Source of the DNA: Hydractinia symbiolongicarpus
Taxonomy: Eukaryota > Cnidaria > Hydrozoa > Anthoathecata > Hydractiniidae
Direction of reading: 5' to 3'
Length of the DNA: 60,000 nucleotides
Assembly: GCF_029227915.1 (NCBI RefSeq)
Contig: NC_079877.1
Span: forward strand, 24,579,851 to 24,639,850
A model generated the notes under the pieces. The model searched no databases. It saw only the letters and a list, made by a program, of their open reading frames with translations, and was not told where the DNA came from. The position numbers and the translations under genes are program-made. Shown piece by piece: positions 1 through 11,500 of the stretch; position 1 is the first letter of the stretch; every line of letters begins with the position of its first letter.

Positions 1-1782
1 CTCAAAAACGAGTACTATAATGACGTTTTGCAGGACTTTCAAAAACGGCCAAAACAACTTTGGAAAACCCTAAAAAAACTGGTTCCTGATAAGTCAGGCA
101 ATACTACCTCGATAAAACGAGTAGTCCAAAACGATGGTACAGAAACTTCTCACCCAAAAGAAATTTCCAACACATTCAATTCATTTTTTGTCAGTGTTGG
201 TGCAAAACTAGCCTCTAAATTTTCTTCTGACACTACTAATGTTAATCCACCTGTTAGCAGACACGATTTTCGGTGGGCTCGTATTGAGACCAAAAGTGTC
301 GAAAAAATAATTAGATCACTAAAACTTAATAAAGCTACAGGCTTGGACGGAATTGGTTCACGACTGCTAAAAGCAGGTTCGTCAGTTTTAAGTATTTATT
401 TATCAAGTCTTTTCAACAAATCTTTATTTACTGGTTATGTACCTAAATGTTGGAAGACTAAAAGGGTCTCGCCTATTTTTAAAAGTGGCAATAAAACAGA
501 TCCTACTAATTATCGGCCTATCTCCATTTTGCCAATTCCTATGAAAATTTTTGAAAAGTTAGTGCATGAGCAAATGTCTCATTTTATTTCTGAGCACAAC
601 TTCCTGAATGACAGACAGTCCGGATTTCGAAAACTCTTTTCCACAGAAACTGCAGTAGTCGATGTCTCTGATTTTATTCTTACTGAGCTCGACCAACATA
701 ACTTTGTTTGTGCTGTGCTCATTGACCTTAAAAAAGCTTTTGACACTGTTGATCATAAAATTTTGTTAAAAAAACTATGGTGTTTTGGCATCAGAGATGC
801 TGCCTTTGACTGGTTCGAGTCCTACTTAACGGACCGAATGCAGCTGACTCTTGTAAACGACACAGGATCAGATCTGCTTCATGAAGACGCTTTTGGGGTG
901 CCGCAGGGATCTGTGTTGGGGCCCCTGCTCTTTCTTTTGTATATTGATGACTTAAAATCTGTCATCAATTCAAACTACCACCATCTATATGCGGATGATA
1001 CAATAATTATTTCGTCTCATAAAAACTTGTATACCCTTGTCTCCCAGGTCGAGTTAGAACTTTCGCAAGTCGACCTCTGGCTGAATAATAACAAAATGAC
1101 TATTAATACGGACAAAACTGAAACAATCTTTTTCGGCAACCACAGCCAGTTAAAAAAAGTTGAGAACAAAACTATCAACTATATGGGTATTCCTTTGAAG
1201 AGGAGCGAAAAAGTTAAATATCTTGGGGTAACATTTGATCAAAAAATGCAATGGGAAAAGCACATTAATGACATAAATAGAAAAATACTAATTAAATATT
1301 CTAAAATTAGAACCATTGCATCCTGTTTAACACCTCACACAAAAAACCTTTTAATTAATGCACTTGTCATGCCATATTTCAACTACTGCTCCTCGGCATG
1401 GGCTTGTGCCACCCAAGGTAGATTGGGAAAACTAGAAAAACGATTAAAATGTGTCCGTACCTTTCTTGGGAAAGAGAGGGAATATTCAATGAATAATTTA
1501 CTCATCAAAAACGATGCCATATTAGTTTTTAAAGCCATGAATCACATTGCTCCTGATTACATGCGCTCAAAATTCCTTTTGACAAAAAACTGTCATAATC
1601 ATCAAACAAGAGGAGCTTCAAAAAACAGGTTCACACTTCCCTTGGTCAACACGGAATTTGGCAAAAAAGCCTTCCCATTTAGAGCTGCAAAAGTGTGGAA
1701 TAATCTTCCAGACCAAGTGACCTGTGATGGAAGTCTGCTTTCGTTTAAGACTTCCATCTCTAATGTATTTGGCAAATTCTAA
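1..1782 (+). CDS. Non-LTR retrotransposon ORF2, reverse transcriptase part (5' end outside window)
   Basis: The frame is open from base 1 to the TAA at 1780-1782, so the left edge cuts the ORF and the first in-frame codon is not the start. The visible part covers the linker before the RT, the whole RT and the C-terminal extension. RT landmarks are TGLDGI near codon 115, NYRPIS near 170, the AFDTVDH block near 245, GVPQGSVLGPLLF near 298-310, and the catalytic YADD at about nt 988-999. No stop or frameshift interrupts it, so this copy may be young. The apurinic endonuclease domain expected upstream is not in the window. Motif order and the TTA-repeat tail after the ORF fit the CR1/L2/Rex group of LINEs; the exact clade is inferred. 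The element lies antisense in an intron of the PKNOX-type gene. Confidence 0.95.
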   Translation, partial: LKNEYYNDVLQDFQKRPKQLWKTLKKLVPDKSGNTTSIKRVVQNDGTETSHPKEISNTFNSFFVSVGAKLASKFSSDTTNVNPPVSRHDFRWARIETKSVEKIIRSLKLNKATGLDGIGSRLLKAGSSVLSIYLSSLFNKSLFTGYVPKCWKTKRVSPIFKSGNKTDPTNYRPISILPIPMKIFEKLVHEQMSHFISEHNFLNDRQSGFRKLFSTETAVVDVSDFILTELDQHNFVCAVLIDLKKAFDTVDHKILLKKLWCFGIRDAAFDWFESYLTDRMQLTLVNDTGSDLLHEDAFGVPQGSVLGPLLFLLYIDDLKSVINSNYHHLYADDTIIISSHKNLYTLVSQVELELSQVDLWLNNNKMTINTDKTETIFFGNHSQLKKVENKTINYMGIPLKRSEKVKYLGVTFDQKMQWEKHINDINRKILIKYSKIRTIASCLTPHTKNLLINALVMPYFNYCSSAWACATQGRLGKLEKRLKCVRTFLGKEREYSMNNLLIKNDAILVFKAMNHIAPDYMRSKFLLTKNCHNHQTRGASKNRFTLPLVNTEFGKKAFPFRAAKVWNNLPDQVTCDGSLLSFKTSISNVFGKF

Positions 1783-2015
1783 TGGAGATCACTTTTGAAT
1801 TTTTTAATTTTTGTTTTTTATTCTTTTTCTTTTCAATTTTCACAGATTATAAATGTTACTATGTTTGATTGAGCTGAGGCAGTCTAAGGTTTATCATTTT
1901 TTGTTTCTTTTTTGTTCTAGTGGCCCCCAGTGGAAACAATCCACTAACTATAGGTTTTTGTGATTTTCTGGGCTAGCCACTTTAAATATTTATTATTATT
2001 ATTATTATTATTATT
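1..2015 (+). mobile_element. CR1/L2-like LINE with (TTA)n tail
   Basis: ORF2 is followed by about 230 bp of 3' UTR and a TTA microsatellite at about 1987-2015. The last part of the UTR holds a small hairpin (AGTGGA, loop AACAA, TCCACT, about 1928-1944). The same 3' UTR recurs nearly unchanged at 2926-3180 and in diverged form at 43697-43780, which defines the 3' end of the family. Ending in a short tandem repeat rather than poly(A) is typical of CR1/L2-type elements. The 5' boundary is outside the window. Confidence 0.88.
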
Positions 2016-2155
2016 AACACAATTTAAAGAGATAAATCTAAATAAGAACTTAGACACTTATTTGACTTGCATTGTGTTACTATACAAAATATTTTTGTTT
2101 TGCAAAAGTATTTTAGCAAATAAGATTCATATATCAAGTTAACAAAAATACCTAC

Positions 2156-4070
2156 CACAAGGTGCTGAAATAACCAAGCTTTTAATATATTTGTAGCATG
2201 TTTTGGTAACACTCCTCGCTTGCCACATTTGTTTTTCTTACTCAAAAATCCACTGGTCAAATGATTAACTGACAAACTACCCATAGACTCTGGATTACCA
2301 GAACTACCACAGGGCGTTTCACAACTAGTAGATGCAGACCGTGTTATAGTCAAATCATTCTCTGGTTCGACGTTAAGAAAACCAGTTGATAGACTGCGAG
2401 ATCGTACTTCAGAGTTTTTATTGATTGAACTTTTGTTCTCAGAAGACTCTTCAGTTATTGAAAAAGTATTGCTGGCAGAGGAAGTTTGTGTTCTTTGTTC
2501 TGGTGGTTTTGGTTGAGCATTCGTCACTGTGGGTGTCTGAACTGTAGGACTAGCTGGTGGTGTATTTGTTATATCCAATGTTCTCATGATATTGTCACTA
2601 TTTAATTTGCCCTTTAGACAGGATATATAACGAGTGCAAAAATCTTTACATAATTCATTAACCTTCTCAAGTTCTAATAAATGAATTCTTAACACCTGTA
2701 AGGACTTCAGCATCTAAAAAAATGAACATTATATTTTTATTCTTTGCCTTTTTTAGCACAACAGTAAATCCTGGATAATATTTGCTTGCTTTTTGTTTCT
2801 ACTTTTTAACAAGTTATTGTGCATATATTATATGTGAAATTCCTGTATACATATTTTTCTTTTTGGAAGAAAATTTGGTGGAATGTTTTAGTGGAATTGG
2901 CAGAATTTAATTTAGAGTATTTGTATTTGTATTTGGCAAATTCTAATGGAGATCACTTTTTAACTTTTTAATTTTTGTTTTTTATTCTTTTTCTTTTCAA
3001 TTTTCACAGATTATAAATGTTACTATGTTTGATTGAGCTGAGGCAGTCTAAGGTTTATCATTTTTTGTTTCTTTTTTGTTCTAGTGGCCCCCAGTGGAAA
3101 CAATCCACTAACTATAGGTTTTTGTGATTTTCTGGGCTAGCCACTTTAAATATTTATTATTATTATTATTATTATTATTAGAGTGTGACAAGATATACTA
3201 AATAAAAGATTTAATCTGGTTTTGGGTAATTGGCTGGAAACCCTAACACAGTGAGCCATCTCCCATATTTCTCTCACATGGGTGGGGTTGACACGGGGCT
3301 ATGGTAACATTCACTTGCCCAAACCAAGAGGAATTGAACCCCACAAAGTGCAAGAGTTAAGCTACAGCATCATAATTAATTCCTCAAAAATGTTCATCCC
3401 TGAAATTATTCCAACTTCAACTACTTAGTACTACTTTTATTGAATGTTGCTTATTATTAGAAATAAAATGGATTTCTAGTTTACCAAAGAAATTTATAAT
3501 TTTTAAGCTTGTCATTATCTTATTAAAGTTAACACTTACCAATCCATCAACTTCGGCATCTTCTGTAAAAAACGGTTTGTTTTCCTTAGCCATTTGAGTA
3601 ATAAAGGACTTGATTTCATTATCAAATGTTATCGAATTAACGTTTTCAATGGAGTTTGTTGCAATTTCACATTTCTCAAACAAAATTCTAAGCAATGGAA
3701 ATAAAGGATGTCGGTATATGGAAACTTTCTCATTGACTATATTACCAATCGCCTGAAGATCTGTTGGTTGTACTGTCATAATTTGTGATATGTTAGTTTC
3801 ATTTAAATTTGAATCAAACTGCAAAATTCTTTGCTCGAGAGAAGTTACTGGGTTTGCATTCACAATATTCATTGGCTGTTCTAATGACACAACAAAAGGG
3901 TGAGATTGCAAGTTAGTTTGTTGAGAAGCAGATATACTTGCAGTAGTTGCATGATTTAACTGTGCAACACATTGTTGCTGCTGTTGTTGCAGTGGTGTCT
4001 GTTGTGGGTGATCTCCATGTTGTAACTGGTGCATGCATAATCCAGGTCTTATCTCTGCAGATTTCTCCAT
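2156..4070 (-). CDS. PKNOX: PKNOX/PREP-type TALE homeobox protein, first two coding exons (3' part outside window)
   Basis: Coding exons are 4070-3540 (177 codons) and 2713-2156 (186 codons), both joined in phase 0 with GT-AG borders. The start ATG at 4070 has an in-frame TAA just upstream. Exon 1 has a Gln-rich segment (PLQQQQQQ) and the first half of the MEIS/PKNOX N-terminal domain ([15 protein letters not shown]). Exon 2 starts with the second half ([20 protein letters not shown]), then a Ser/Thr-rich linker, and ends inside the homeodomain arm and helix 1 ([20 protein letters not shown]). [10 protein letters not shown] is closer to PREP/PKNOX than to MEIS. Family members bind PBX through the N-terminal domain and DNA through the TALE homeodomain in the nucleus. 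The rest of the homeodomain lies left of the window, beyond the LINE. An AG acceptor about 12 nt before the ATG suggests a 5' UTR exon upstream. Confidence 0.93.
2926..3180 (+). mobile_element. 5'-truncated LINE copy (3' UTR only)
   Basis: Starting at about GTATTTGGCAAATTC, the sequence repeats the last codons of ORF2, the stop, the full 3' UTR and the (TTA)n tail of the LINE at 1-2015, with very few differences. It lies in the intron between the two PKNOX exons, in the same orientation as the longer copy. This is the usual result of aborted target-primed reverse transcription. Confidence 0.92.
3222..3378 (-). mobile_element. tRNA-derived SINE, possibly Nin-DC-like
   Basis: Read on the minus strand, the segment begins with a tRNA-like head: an A-box-like TAGCTTAACTCTTG and a B-box-like GGGTTCAATTCC. 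A body with GGGCAAGTG and CATAGCCCCG follows, then CATGTGAG. From memory that body resembles the conserved centre of Nin-DC SINEs known from deuterostomes and cnidarians. It lies in the PKNOX intron next to the truncated LINE. The family assignment is inference from motif resemblance only. Confidence 0.5.
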
Positions 4071-6600
4071 TTAATAAGTAATCTGTAATCCATTAAAAGA
4101 AAAAAATTCATCCTAAAATTAGGTTGAGGGCAAAAACACGTTTGCAAGAACATTTTGTTTCTAATTTGCTTTTCTCTATCTCTTGCGGCGGGAGAAGTTT
4201 ATTGCAGGATTAAAGCTTTACAAACAATGTTTTGATTATGCACAAATAGTCTTCAGCAGGACGCTATACAAACTAATAATCCGTAAAGGGTCAGTTCATT
4301 AATGTTTCAAAGTGGTTGTTAGCGATGATTGTATACAATCATAAAAATTTTTTATGAACCAGGCTAAAAAAATAACTTGACTGACAACTCACCTGAACGC
4401 GTCAATCTTCATCAAAATCTTTTTAACATGGGATCAATCGAAACTATTCACAACGTGCTGTAGCCAATCTATTAAAGTGGCCACACGTGCAATAAAAGAT
4501 TATATAAAAAACATGCGAGGTCTACTACCGCGCAACGGCCACGCCAGGGTTAAAAATTTCGAGCGAGAATAAGCTTAGCCAATATTAAAACGATTTACAG
4601 AAGGAATAGCTACTTCGTGACTTTACATAAAACGTCGATCTTAATTAATCCCCTCCCCATTTCATATATCATATATCACAGAAATTAACATAAAACCGCT
4701 TTTGCCCGCAAACACTAGACTTACGGCAAGGACTGGAATGTCAATTTCGTTTTCAGGTCTTGTTTAGGTTTTAAAAATCTAGGATTTTTGAGATTTTAAA
4801 ATTAAACCATAGTGACGAAGTTGACGTGAATCCTATGTTTTGAATAATGCAACTGTTTTGGTGATGAGTTTGAATTTTCAATGTATTGTGACATACAGTA
4901 CTTTTTTCTGCGCGATATTTAGAATCCCGACAACCAGCGAGGGGGGAATTTGTATATTCTCTGGCATCGGGATTACGACCCTTAAGTTAAGATAAGGGGG
5001 CTCTCTAAACTGGGCTTAGGTTAGGATCCGCTTATAATCTCGACCGCATTCGTGTAACCACAAAACAAACTTTAACGGATATAATTTTTTCCTGACTTAA
5101 ATCTGACAAACACTCTTTTAAGAGAGGAAGCAGTGTCCCAAAATCATTGTAAATCTATACGTTTTAGTACTTAGCAATTCACATGTTCTACAAAACATCA
5201 GTTTGGGCTTCGTCATGTCTCACTCATAATAAGCCAGCTTATCAGACAAGGTGCCAACCTCGTTCCCACGGCTTTTTTTCTCTTTCTGACGATCTCGGAA
5301 TACCACTTCTTCTTGCTGTTCGAGAAAGAGTAAAAGATCTCTGGGAAATATGTTGTGAAGGCGCTACATTAGGTTCCTAATTAAGTTTATTTTTAAATTG
5401 TGTCGAATAGCTAATAAATAATATGGAAATACCCTGTCAAAAATCCTGTCTTCTAAAAAACCCCATGGTTTACTGAAAGTTTCATAAAATTCATAGAAAT
5501 TCAAAACAAGAAGAAATAATTCATTAAATGAACGTACATATTCACTGGAAGGCAACGTCAGCTATACAAAAATATATACGAAAAGTTATGAGATCAAAAT
5601 TTTCAGATACATGGTTGGATTTTGGTACGATACGCGTATCGACATACTTAAAAACCAGCTTCACAGCATTGTGCTAAGAACGTATCAGAAAGATCCACAG
5701 TTTCCGTGATTGAAGTTAACTCCCTGTATAATAAAATACTTCAAAATTTTCTGGTTTTCGACAAAAAAATTCCTTCAGTTTTTCAAACACTTGACATAAT
5801 CTTCTGAAGTTGTTTGCGAAAGGAAAAACAAGCAAAGAAAATCTTTCACACTGAGACCACATATGATAGTTAGCACTTTATATATATGCTCTTTTGTGGT
5901 GAAGAATTCGTTTATATACATATCTATATATATATATTTACTACATAGCGACAATTCGCCATTTTTAATACAAAAATAACTTATATACCTGCTCCAAAAA
6001 GCCTTTGGAAAAGAAACTAAATAATGCTGAGCACTTTGATGAAAATGCTGTCAGTAGCAAGATGTTGTGGCTCTTAAATAGTGCTGCCATACTATGGCAT
6101 TGATGTGATACTTTAGAGAGGGGGGGGGGGGGGGTGTGCATAAGAGGGAAAAGTTTGAGTTACTAGCGAACGAGGTAATCGTGTAAAAGATTTAGAGTTT
6201 ATTTCAAGTTTATTTTACGAGAAGATTATTTCAAAACAATTAACTATTAATTGTATTTACATTGGTTTACTTTGACCAAAAAACACAACTTGCAAGATAA
6301 TTATGCACCCAAATCCCCGCCCACGACAAAGCCAACGCCCCCACCCTCACCCCACTTGCTTGCTACATAACTGCACATAAGAATACGTACATGGTCCGTA
6401 TATCAATGATTACACACACATATACGCATCATATTCATGGCAATATATGGATGAGTCTTACAAAACCCTGTCACAGTACACAAATCCCCTTAAAATCAAC
6501 AGAAATAATTTATACATATAAAAACCTAAAAACGTAATCTAAAATGTGTTTTATAAATCCATAAAAAACGAAATATAAGAATTATATATAAAGAATTACA
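4071..6600. other. Intergenic region between divergent PKNOX 5' end and FARP 3' end
   Basis: I see no coding exon here. The PKNOX promoter and 5' UTR must lie in the right part of 4071-5000, but no TATA or initiator can be assigned with confidence. The rest holds an inverted-repeat element (5255-5355), a run of about 15 G at 6119-6134, and AT-rich simple sequence. A minus-strand AATAAA at 6615-6610 is a plausible FARP polyadenylation signal. Confidence 0.6.
5255..5355. repeat. Short inverted-repeat element, CAACCTCGTTCCC type
   Basis: The left end CAACCTCGTTCCCACGGC (5255-5272) is followed by a T run. A degenerate inverted partner (CTCTGGGAAATATGTTG) ends near 5355. It belongs to the family of short elements common from 37 to 56 kb. 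Confidence 0.5.
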
Positions 6601-6784
6601 AAACTATTTTTTATTTCTTAAAAAAATAGGAAATTTAAAATTTGTGACTTTGTTCATGGTATCGTTGTTTTTCTGTTAAATTTTCCATTAGCAGAAAGAA
6701 CTCACTGCTGGTCATTCGTTTTTCACTAAGCTGGTGGAGATTTCGTATCGCTTACTCCTGATACTACAAACGCGTGATAGCATC

Positions 6785-8570
6785 TTAGCTCGTTGATCCA
6801 GCTCGACGACTATGTATACGTGATCGGTTGCCGGTTTTCGTGGCGCTCGTAATAACCTCCATCCATCTACAAACAGCAATGAGACAGATAAGTAAAAAAG
6901 CATCTTGAAAAATAGCGAGTGATCGTAATCGATACGACATGATGTATTAAATCGGTTTACGAGAGGTCCTATAGAACTGTCAAAAAGGCCTAGACATGTC
7001 CACAGTACTACTATACATCCACAGTACTACTATACAGACCTAACTAACATCACATTCAACAAGTTTTAAGCCACTTGAAAAGTTTCCGTAATACCAACAG
7101 ACAACTTTAATTTTAATCGACAGTAATGGTAAAAATGAATCAGCTGTACCTTTCGAACGCGTATTCAGTTTCCGCACGGAAGTAATAAATATGCGTTTTA
7201 AATTGTAGTTTGAAAGCCAGCTCCTCGTGAACTTCAAGCTAGGATATAAACAAAAGAAACACGGTCACGCGTTTTTTGTTTCATATGACTGATGAAAAAT
7301 CAAAATGAAAAGGAGCAACAAAAATATTCAAGAAAATAAAATGTTGTACCTCAGTCGGTCTGGATATACTATAACCAATCAGAGGCAGGCTGGCCAATGG
7401 CGCTTCATCCTATTAAAAAAAAAACTTTCAAACACCAAAATGGCAAAAAAGTTCACGTGAAATATAACAGTCTGTAACGGTTTTCATTGTCATGGCAACA
7501 TTGGGTCGGTTTGTTCTGCACAATATTTAGTCTCACCTCGTAAGTTTAAGCCTCACCTCGTAAGTTTAGGTCTCACCTCGTAATTTAAGCCTCACCTCGT
7601 AAGTTTAAGTCTCACCTCGTAATTTAAGTCTCACCTTGTAGGTTAAAGTCTCACCTCGTAGGTTAAAGTCTCACCTCGTAAGTTTTGAAGAAGTACAAAC
7701 AAAAGTTGGTGAACACGACCCACAGCTTCTGCCATTTGTTCGTGTTCTTGAATTTACGTTGTAGACTACCGCTGATGCTATTCTACAAAAACAAGAATAC
7801 TTCACATTACTTATTATCCACCTGATTACACTTAAAGTTGCAACTGTGCAACTGAAGTTTATAAAGAATAACAGTCGGTAGGCCGTAGAAACATCCACAG
7901 GTGCGCCCGTATTACATACTCCATCTATGAGTATGTTAAAAATTAAATTAAAGCGTTAAACGATGCCTTATGGAATAATACACAACGGTTCCGTTAATAC
8001 CTTTAAAAGAACAACGACAAAACTAAAGGTAATACCTTTACACTAGGCAAGTTCAGACAAAAAGTTAAAATACAAAAAAAACACACACACGCATCAGAAG
8101 AATTTACCAAAGCTGGGCAATATGCTGTTGTTTTTGTAATTTTTGTTTTTTCCTTTTTTTACCAACTTCAGGCTGCGCTGATATCTTCAGTTGCTTTTTT
8201 CAAAGGATTTGAGCTTTCTATTGCTTTAAAAAGGTGTCTTTAGAATATTGTTTACCACGAAAAGCATCAGTAATATTGGAGGAAAAAATGTCATGAAGGT
8301 CAAGAAAGAAATTTCAATTTAATGGTTTCCTCACCTGCATGGACATTGCGTAATCTTTCATACTTATACTTGCATTTCGATGCCAACACACTCTCCGTGT
8401 AGAGACTGTTCTTGAATGAGCATGCCGACGATCTAACGAGGAATACTGTTCGCTCAGTGTGTAAGCACCTTCGTCGTCAGAATCTCCATCTAAGGTGGAG
8501 CGTTTTATCACGGGCGGGGGAGGGTAATTCGTTTGCCAGTACTTCAGTCGGTCATCAGGAGACATGGAGC
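6785..8570 (-). CDS. FARP: FARP exons 27-31: inter-PH linker end, second PH domain and stop
   Basis: Exon 27 has a polyproline YPPPPV, an acidic stretch and the FARP-typical VCWHRNASIS. Exons 28-31 encode PH2: SLQRKFKNTNKWQKLWVVF, TNFCLYFFKTYE, PLASLPLIGYSISRP, AFKLQFKTHIYYFRAE and the terminal helix ERWMEVI with its conserved Trp. The protein ends in a short basic tail (RIHSRRAGSTS) and TAA at 6787-6785. The donor of exon 28 is repeated eight times in tandem. A minus-strand AATAAA at 6615-6610 suggests a 3' UTR of about 170-200 nt. Confidence 0.93.
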
Positions 8571-11500
8571 CTTTGCAAAAAAAAATATCAACACGAGGTA
8601 TTAGATAGTATAAATTTCAGAAAAATATTACGAAAATGAGAATAGGGTCTGAAAAAAGGGGGTTCGAGAAACAAAGGTTTATATTTTTGCTAGCTTATTT
8701 TATATATTTACTATCTTTTCTTCAAAATTATAAAAATATAAGTCAGCATGATTTTCAGTTAAAAAAATATTGCAAAAATAAATAAAATGTGGCAAAGAAA
8801 CTTAGACTTATTGTTTTGTGTTTTTATGCCTCGTGACTACGTGGCCTCGTGACCAACTATTTAGACTTGGTGATAAAGTAAAGACCGTAGACCTACTAAG
8901 TTTGGTTATATCTGCTTTGCACGCATAGCACATGTGGGAATTATCTTGGCCCACATATAATATGAACTCGGTTTTATTTGACTGACATCTACTGCAGATT
9001 GTCTAAAAACGAAATGAAACACACAGTTATAAACAGACACGGTATACAAATCTTCTTTAAAGGTGGGTGCAATCACTTGTGGCAAAATTAGCCGTCTGTG
9101 TCATATGATTGTAGTAGATTTAATTTGCATCAAAGTACCAATATGTCTGCTTCGTCCGAAATGTTAACTAAATTTTCGGACAAAGCGGGATTCTCTTTAA
9201 ACTTCCTGGTTTCCAGTGACAGCTTTTCTAGGGCTGACGCCTTAGACCAACACTTTATCAACAATAAAACTACTCACTGATTTTTCGCGAAAAGAAATTA
9301 CTAAGGTCACCTGATTCTCCTGCCAATTTTTCCTGATTTTTAGTTTAACGAAAACATTATAGTGTTTTATATCTTACTGTTTTTATTGCCTCGTCAATGG
9401 CCTTCTGCATATCTTCAATCCACTTAGATCGTTCTTCCGGCGAACTAGCAGCGACGACAAAGGATTTGGCCCCAGGACCCACAACAGTAAACGCATACAA
9501 ACCATGCAGGTCAACGCCACCCTCTTCAATCTAACAAAAAATTATCGGATATATGACTTTGTAAAATATTTGATTGGAAAAGAACAGAATCCCTCTCAAG
9601 TTTATCGGGACAAAAACGACAGTGTATTAACAAAAAAAAGGCAAGAGAGCAATTGGTCAAACGTAACAACATCATTATTCATTTACCTTCATTGATCTTA
9701 AAGGAATCTGGGCACGTGCTCGGAATTGATTTGTTGCTGTCACACCTTGACTGGTGTAAAGCAGGATATCTGACAGCTAAAACAAAAAAACAAACTAAAA
9801 GCGTCAATTTTTCTCGTCCTTATCTTTATTAAAAACTATAATGTATTAGGATTAATAGGCTTGTTACAAAAAACAAATACGAAGAGTTTTGAAAAACTTT
9901 AAGCACAAGAGGGGTGTAATTATTTTTGCACCGATTAAAATTAAAGAAAAAAACGACACCGTATTTACTCTATTCCCGTATCTCTATTATTCCCACCTCC
10001 CTAGTAAACCGCCTCTACTTTTTCCAATATTTTAAAAGCATAAACATAAGGTGGGAGTAGGCTATTACAACAATTTTGAATACATAAAGTTTAAAGTTGT
10101 ACAAACAGATTTGTGTTAAACCTACTTGCGTTTTTATGCTTTTTACGCATGGTAATTCCAAGAGTTTTTTCGTTAACAATAGCACTAATCTAATTTTCTT
10201 GCCTTGAAAATATACCTTCGCAACCCACCCTCTCTAATACGCCCGCCTCTTAAGTAAACCCCTCTTCCTTTCTAGCTTCAATCCCACGATGGGAAAAGTA
10301 AAGCAAATAACGAATTCTAATTTATGATAACGATTTTTTACTGAGGTACTTTCAAAATACACTGTTTTGGTACGTTTAATGTCCACCATAATCTCCAAAA
10401 AATTCGATGCCTAGGCTTTTTGCTACTTAAACATCTAAATGGGATAAACACTGACGGTGTTGTGAGATTAAAATTAGTTTTCCGGTTAGAACTCTAATAG
10501 AAAAAAGGTTGAATTAGGAAGACTTTCAACTTTAGATTTAAAATTGAACGCTTCATACGACATCAATAATGCAAATGTGAAAGGTTTTACCAGGAAAAAC
10601 ATTCTTGGCTGTGGACCTTTTCTGCAAATTTTATGAAGACAACCTTCACGTAAAAACACCTAGAAAAGAAATCAGATTCACTATAAGATTACCTTACACC
10701 ACTGCGATCTTAATAGAATTTGTCTTTTTACTTACCCGTTGTGGATGAACCAGATCTTCCACACCAACAAGGTCGCGTTCAAGTTCAACTAACTTGTGAA
10801 GATTTTCCTTTAAGAGAATAGTAAGTTTAACCACTGACTGAAGTTAAAAGATAAGCTTCTTGTGAGTCAAATAAAAGGTTGTGTTTAAAGTGTTTTTTTA
10901 TTTTGAAATATTTTTATTGACTGCTTGGTGGCATTCTTTTTTTACTAAAATATTAATTTTACACCAAGTTCACCAGTCAAACTTAAATATTGTTTTCATA
11001 CCAGTTTATGACTCACACTAAAATAATAATTTTATACCAAGTTAACCAGTCAAACTAAAATATTAATTTCATACCAAGTTTTTCATGCTGCCTTCTACTT
11101 GTTTGCACGCCTCTACCACCTCTTCATGTGCAACTTTTGCATCTATCGCGTCTGTATGATCTTTACCATAATGCGTTCTCAACCCTAAAAACGTGTGGAT
11201 AATCGAGCACTCATAAATATTACATCCCACTTTGTAACAATAATAATGGTTATTACATTTGGCAAATCGTTTAAGCACCGAGAGAACAATGTTCTTTATT
11301 AATTCACCCCATTTTTCCTTAATAGTTAAGCTTTTTCATAAGGCTAGCATTTTTCACATTTGTCGGTCAAAGAAATTAGTATTCGCTAATTTTTACAGAG
11401 TTCTTTTTTTTCTATACGTCACAAAGAAAATCGACAATAGAGCTAAAATTTCGCAATAGTAGAAAATGCAATCAATTGGAAATGAAGCCTTTTAATGACA

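Noticed and set aside
7531-7682. Regular direct repeats that could suggest a CRISPR-like array
   Set aside because: Units abut with no unique spacers, the DNA is eukaryotic, and the unit equals the exon 28 splice junction.
9139-9378. First half of a FYVE domain upstream of the CxxC exon
   Set aside because: No WxxD, RRHHCR or CxxC pair in any frame between 9378 and 9003; only exon 25, which is charged and Cys-free, fits the phases.
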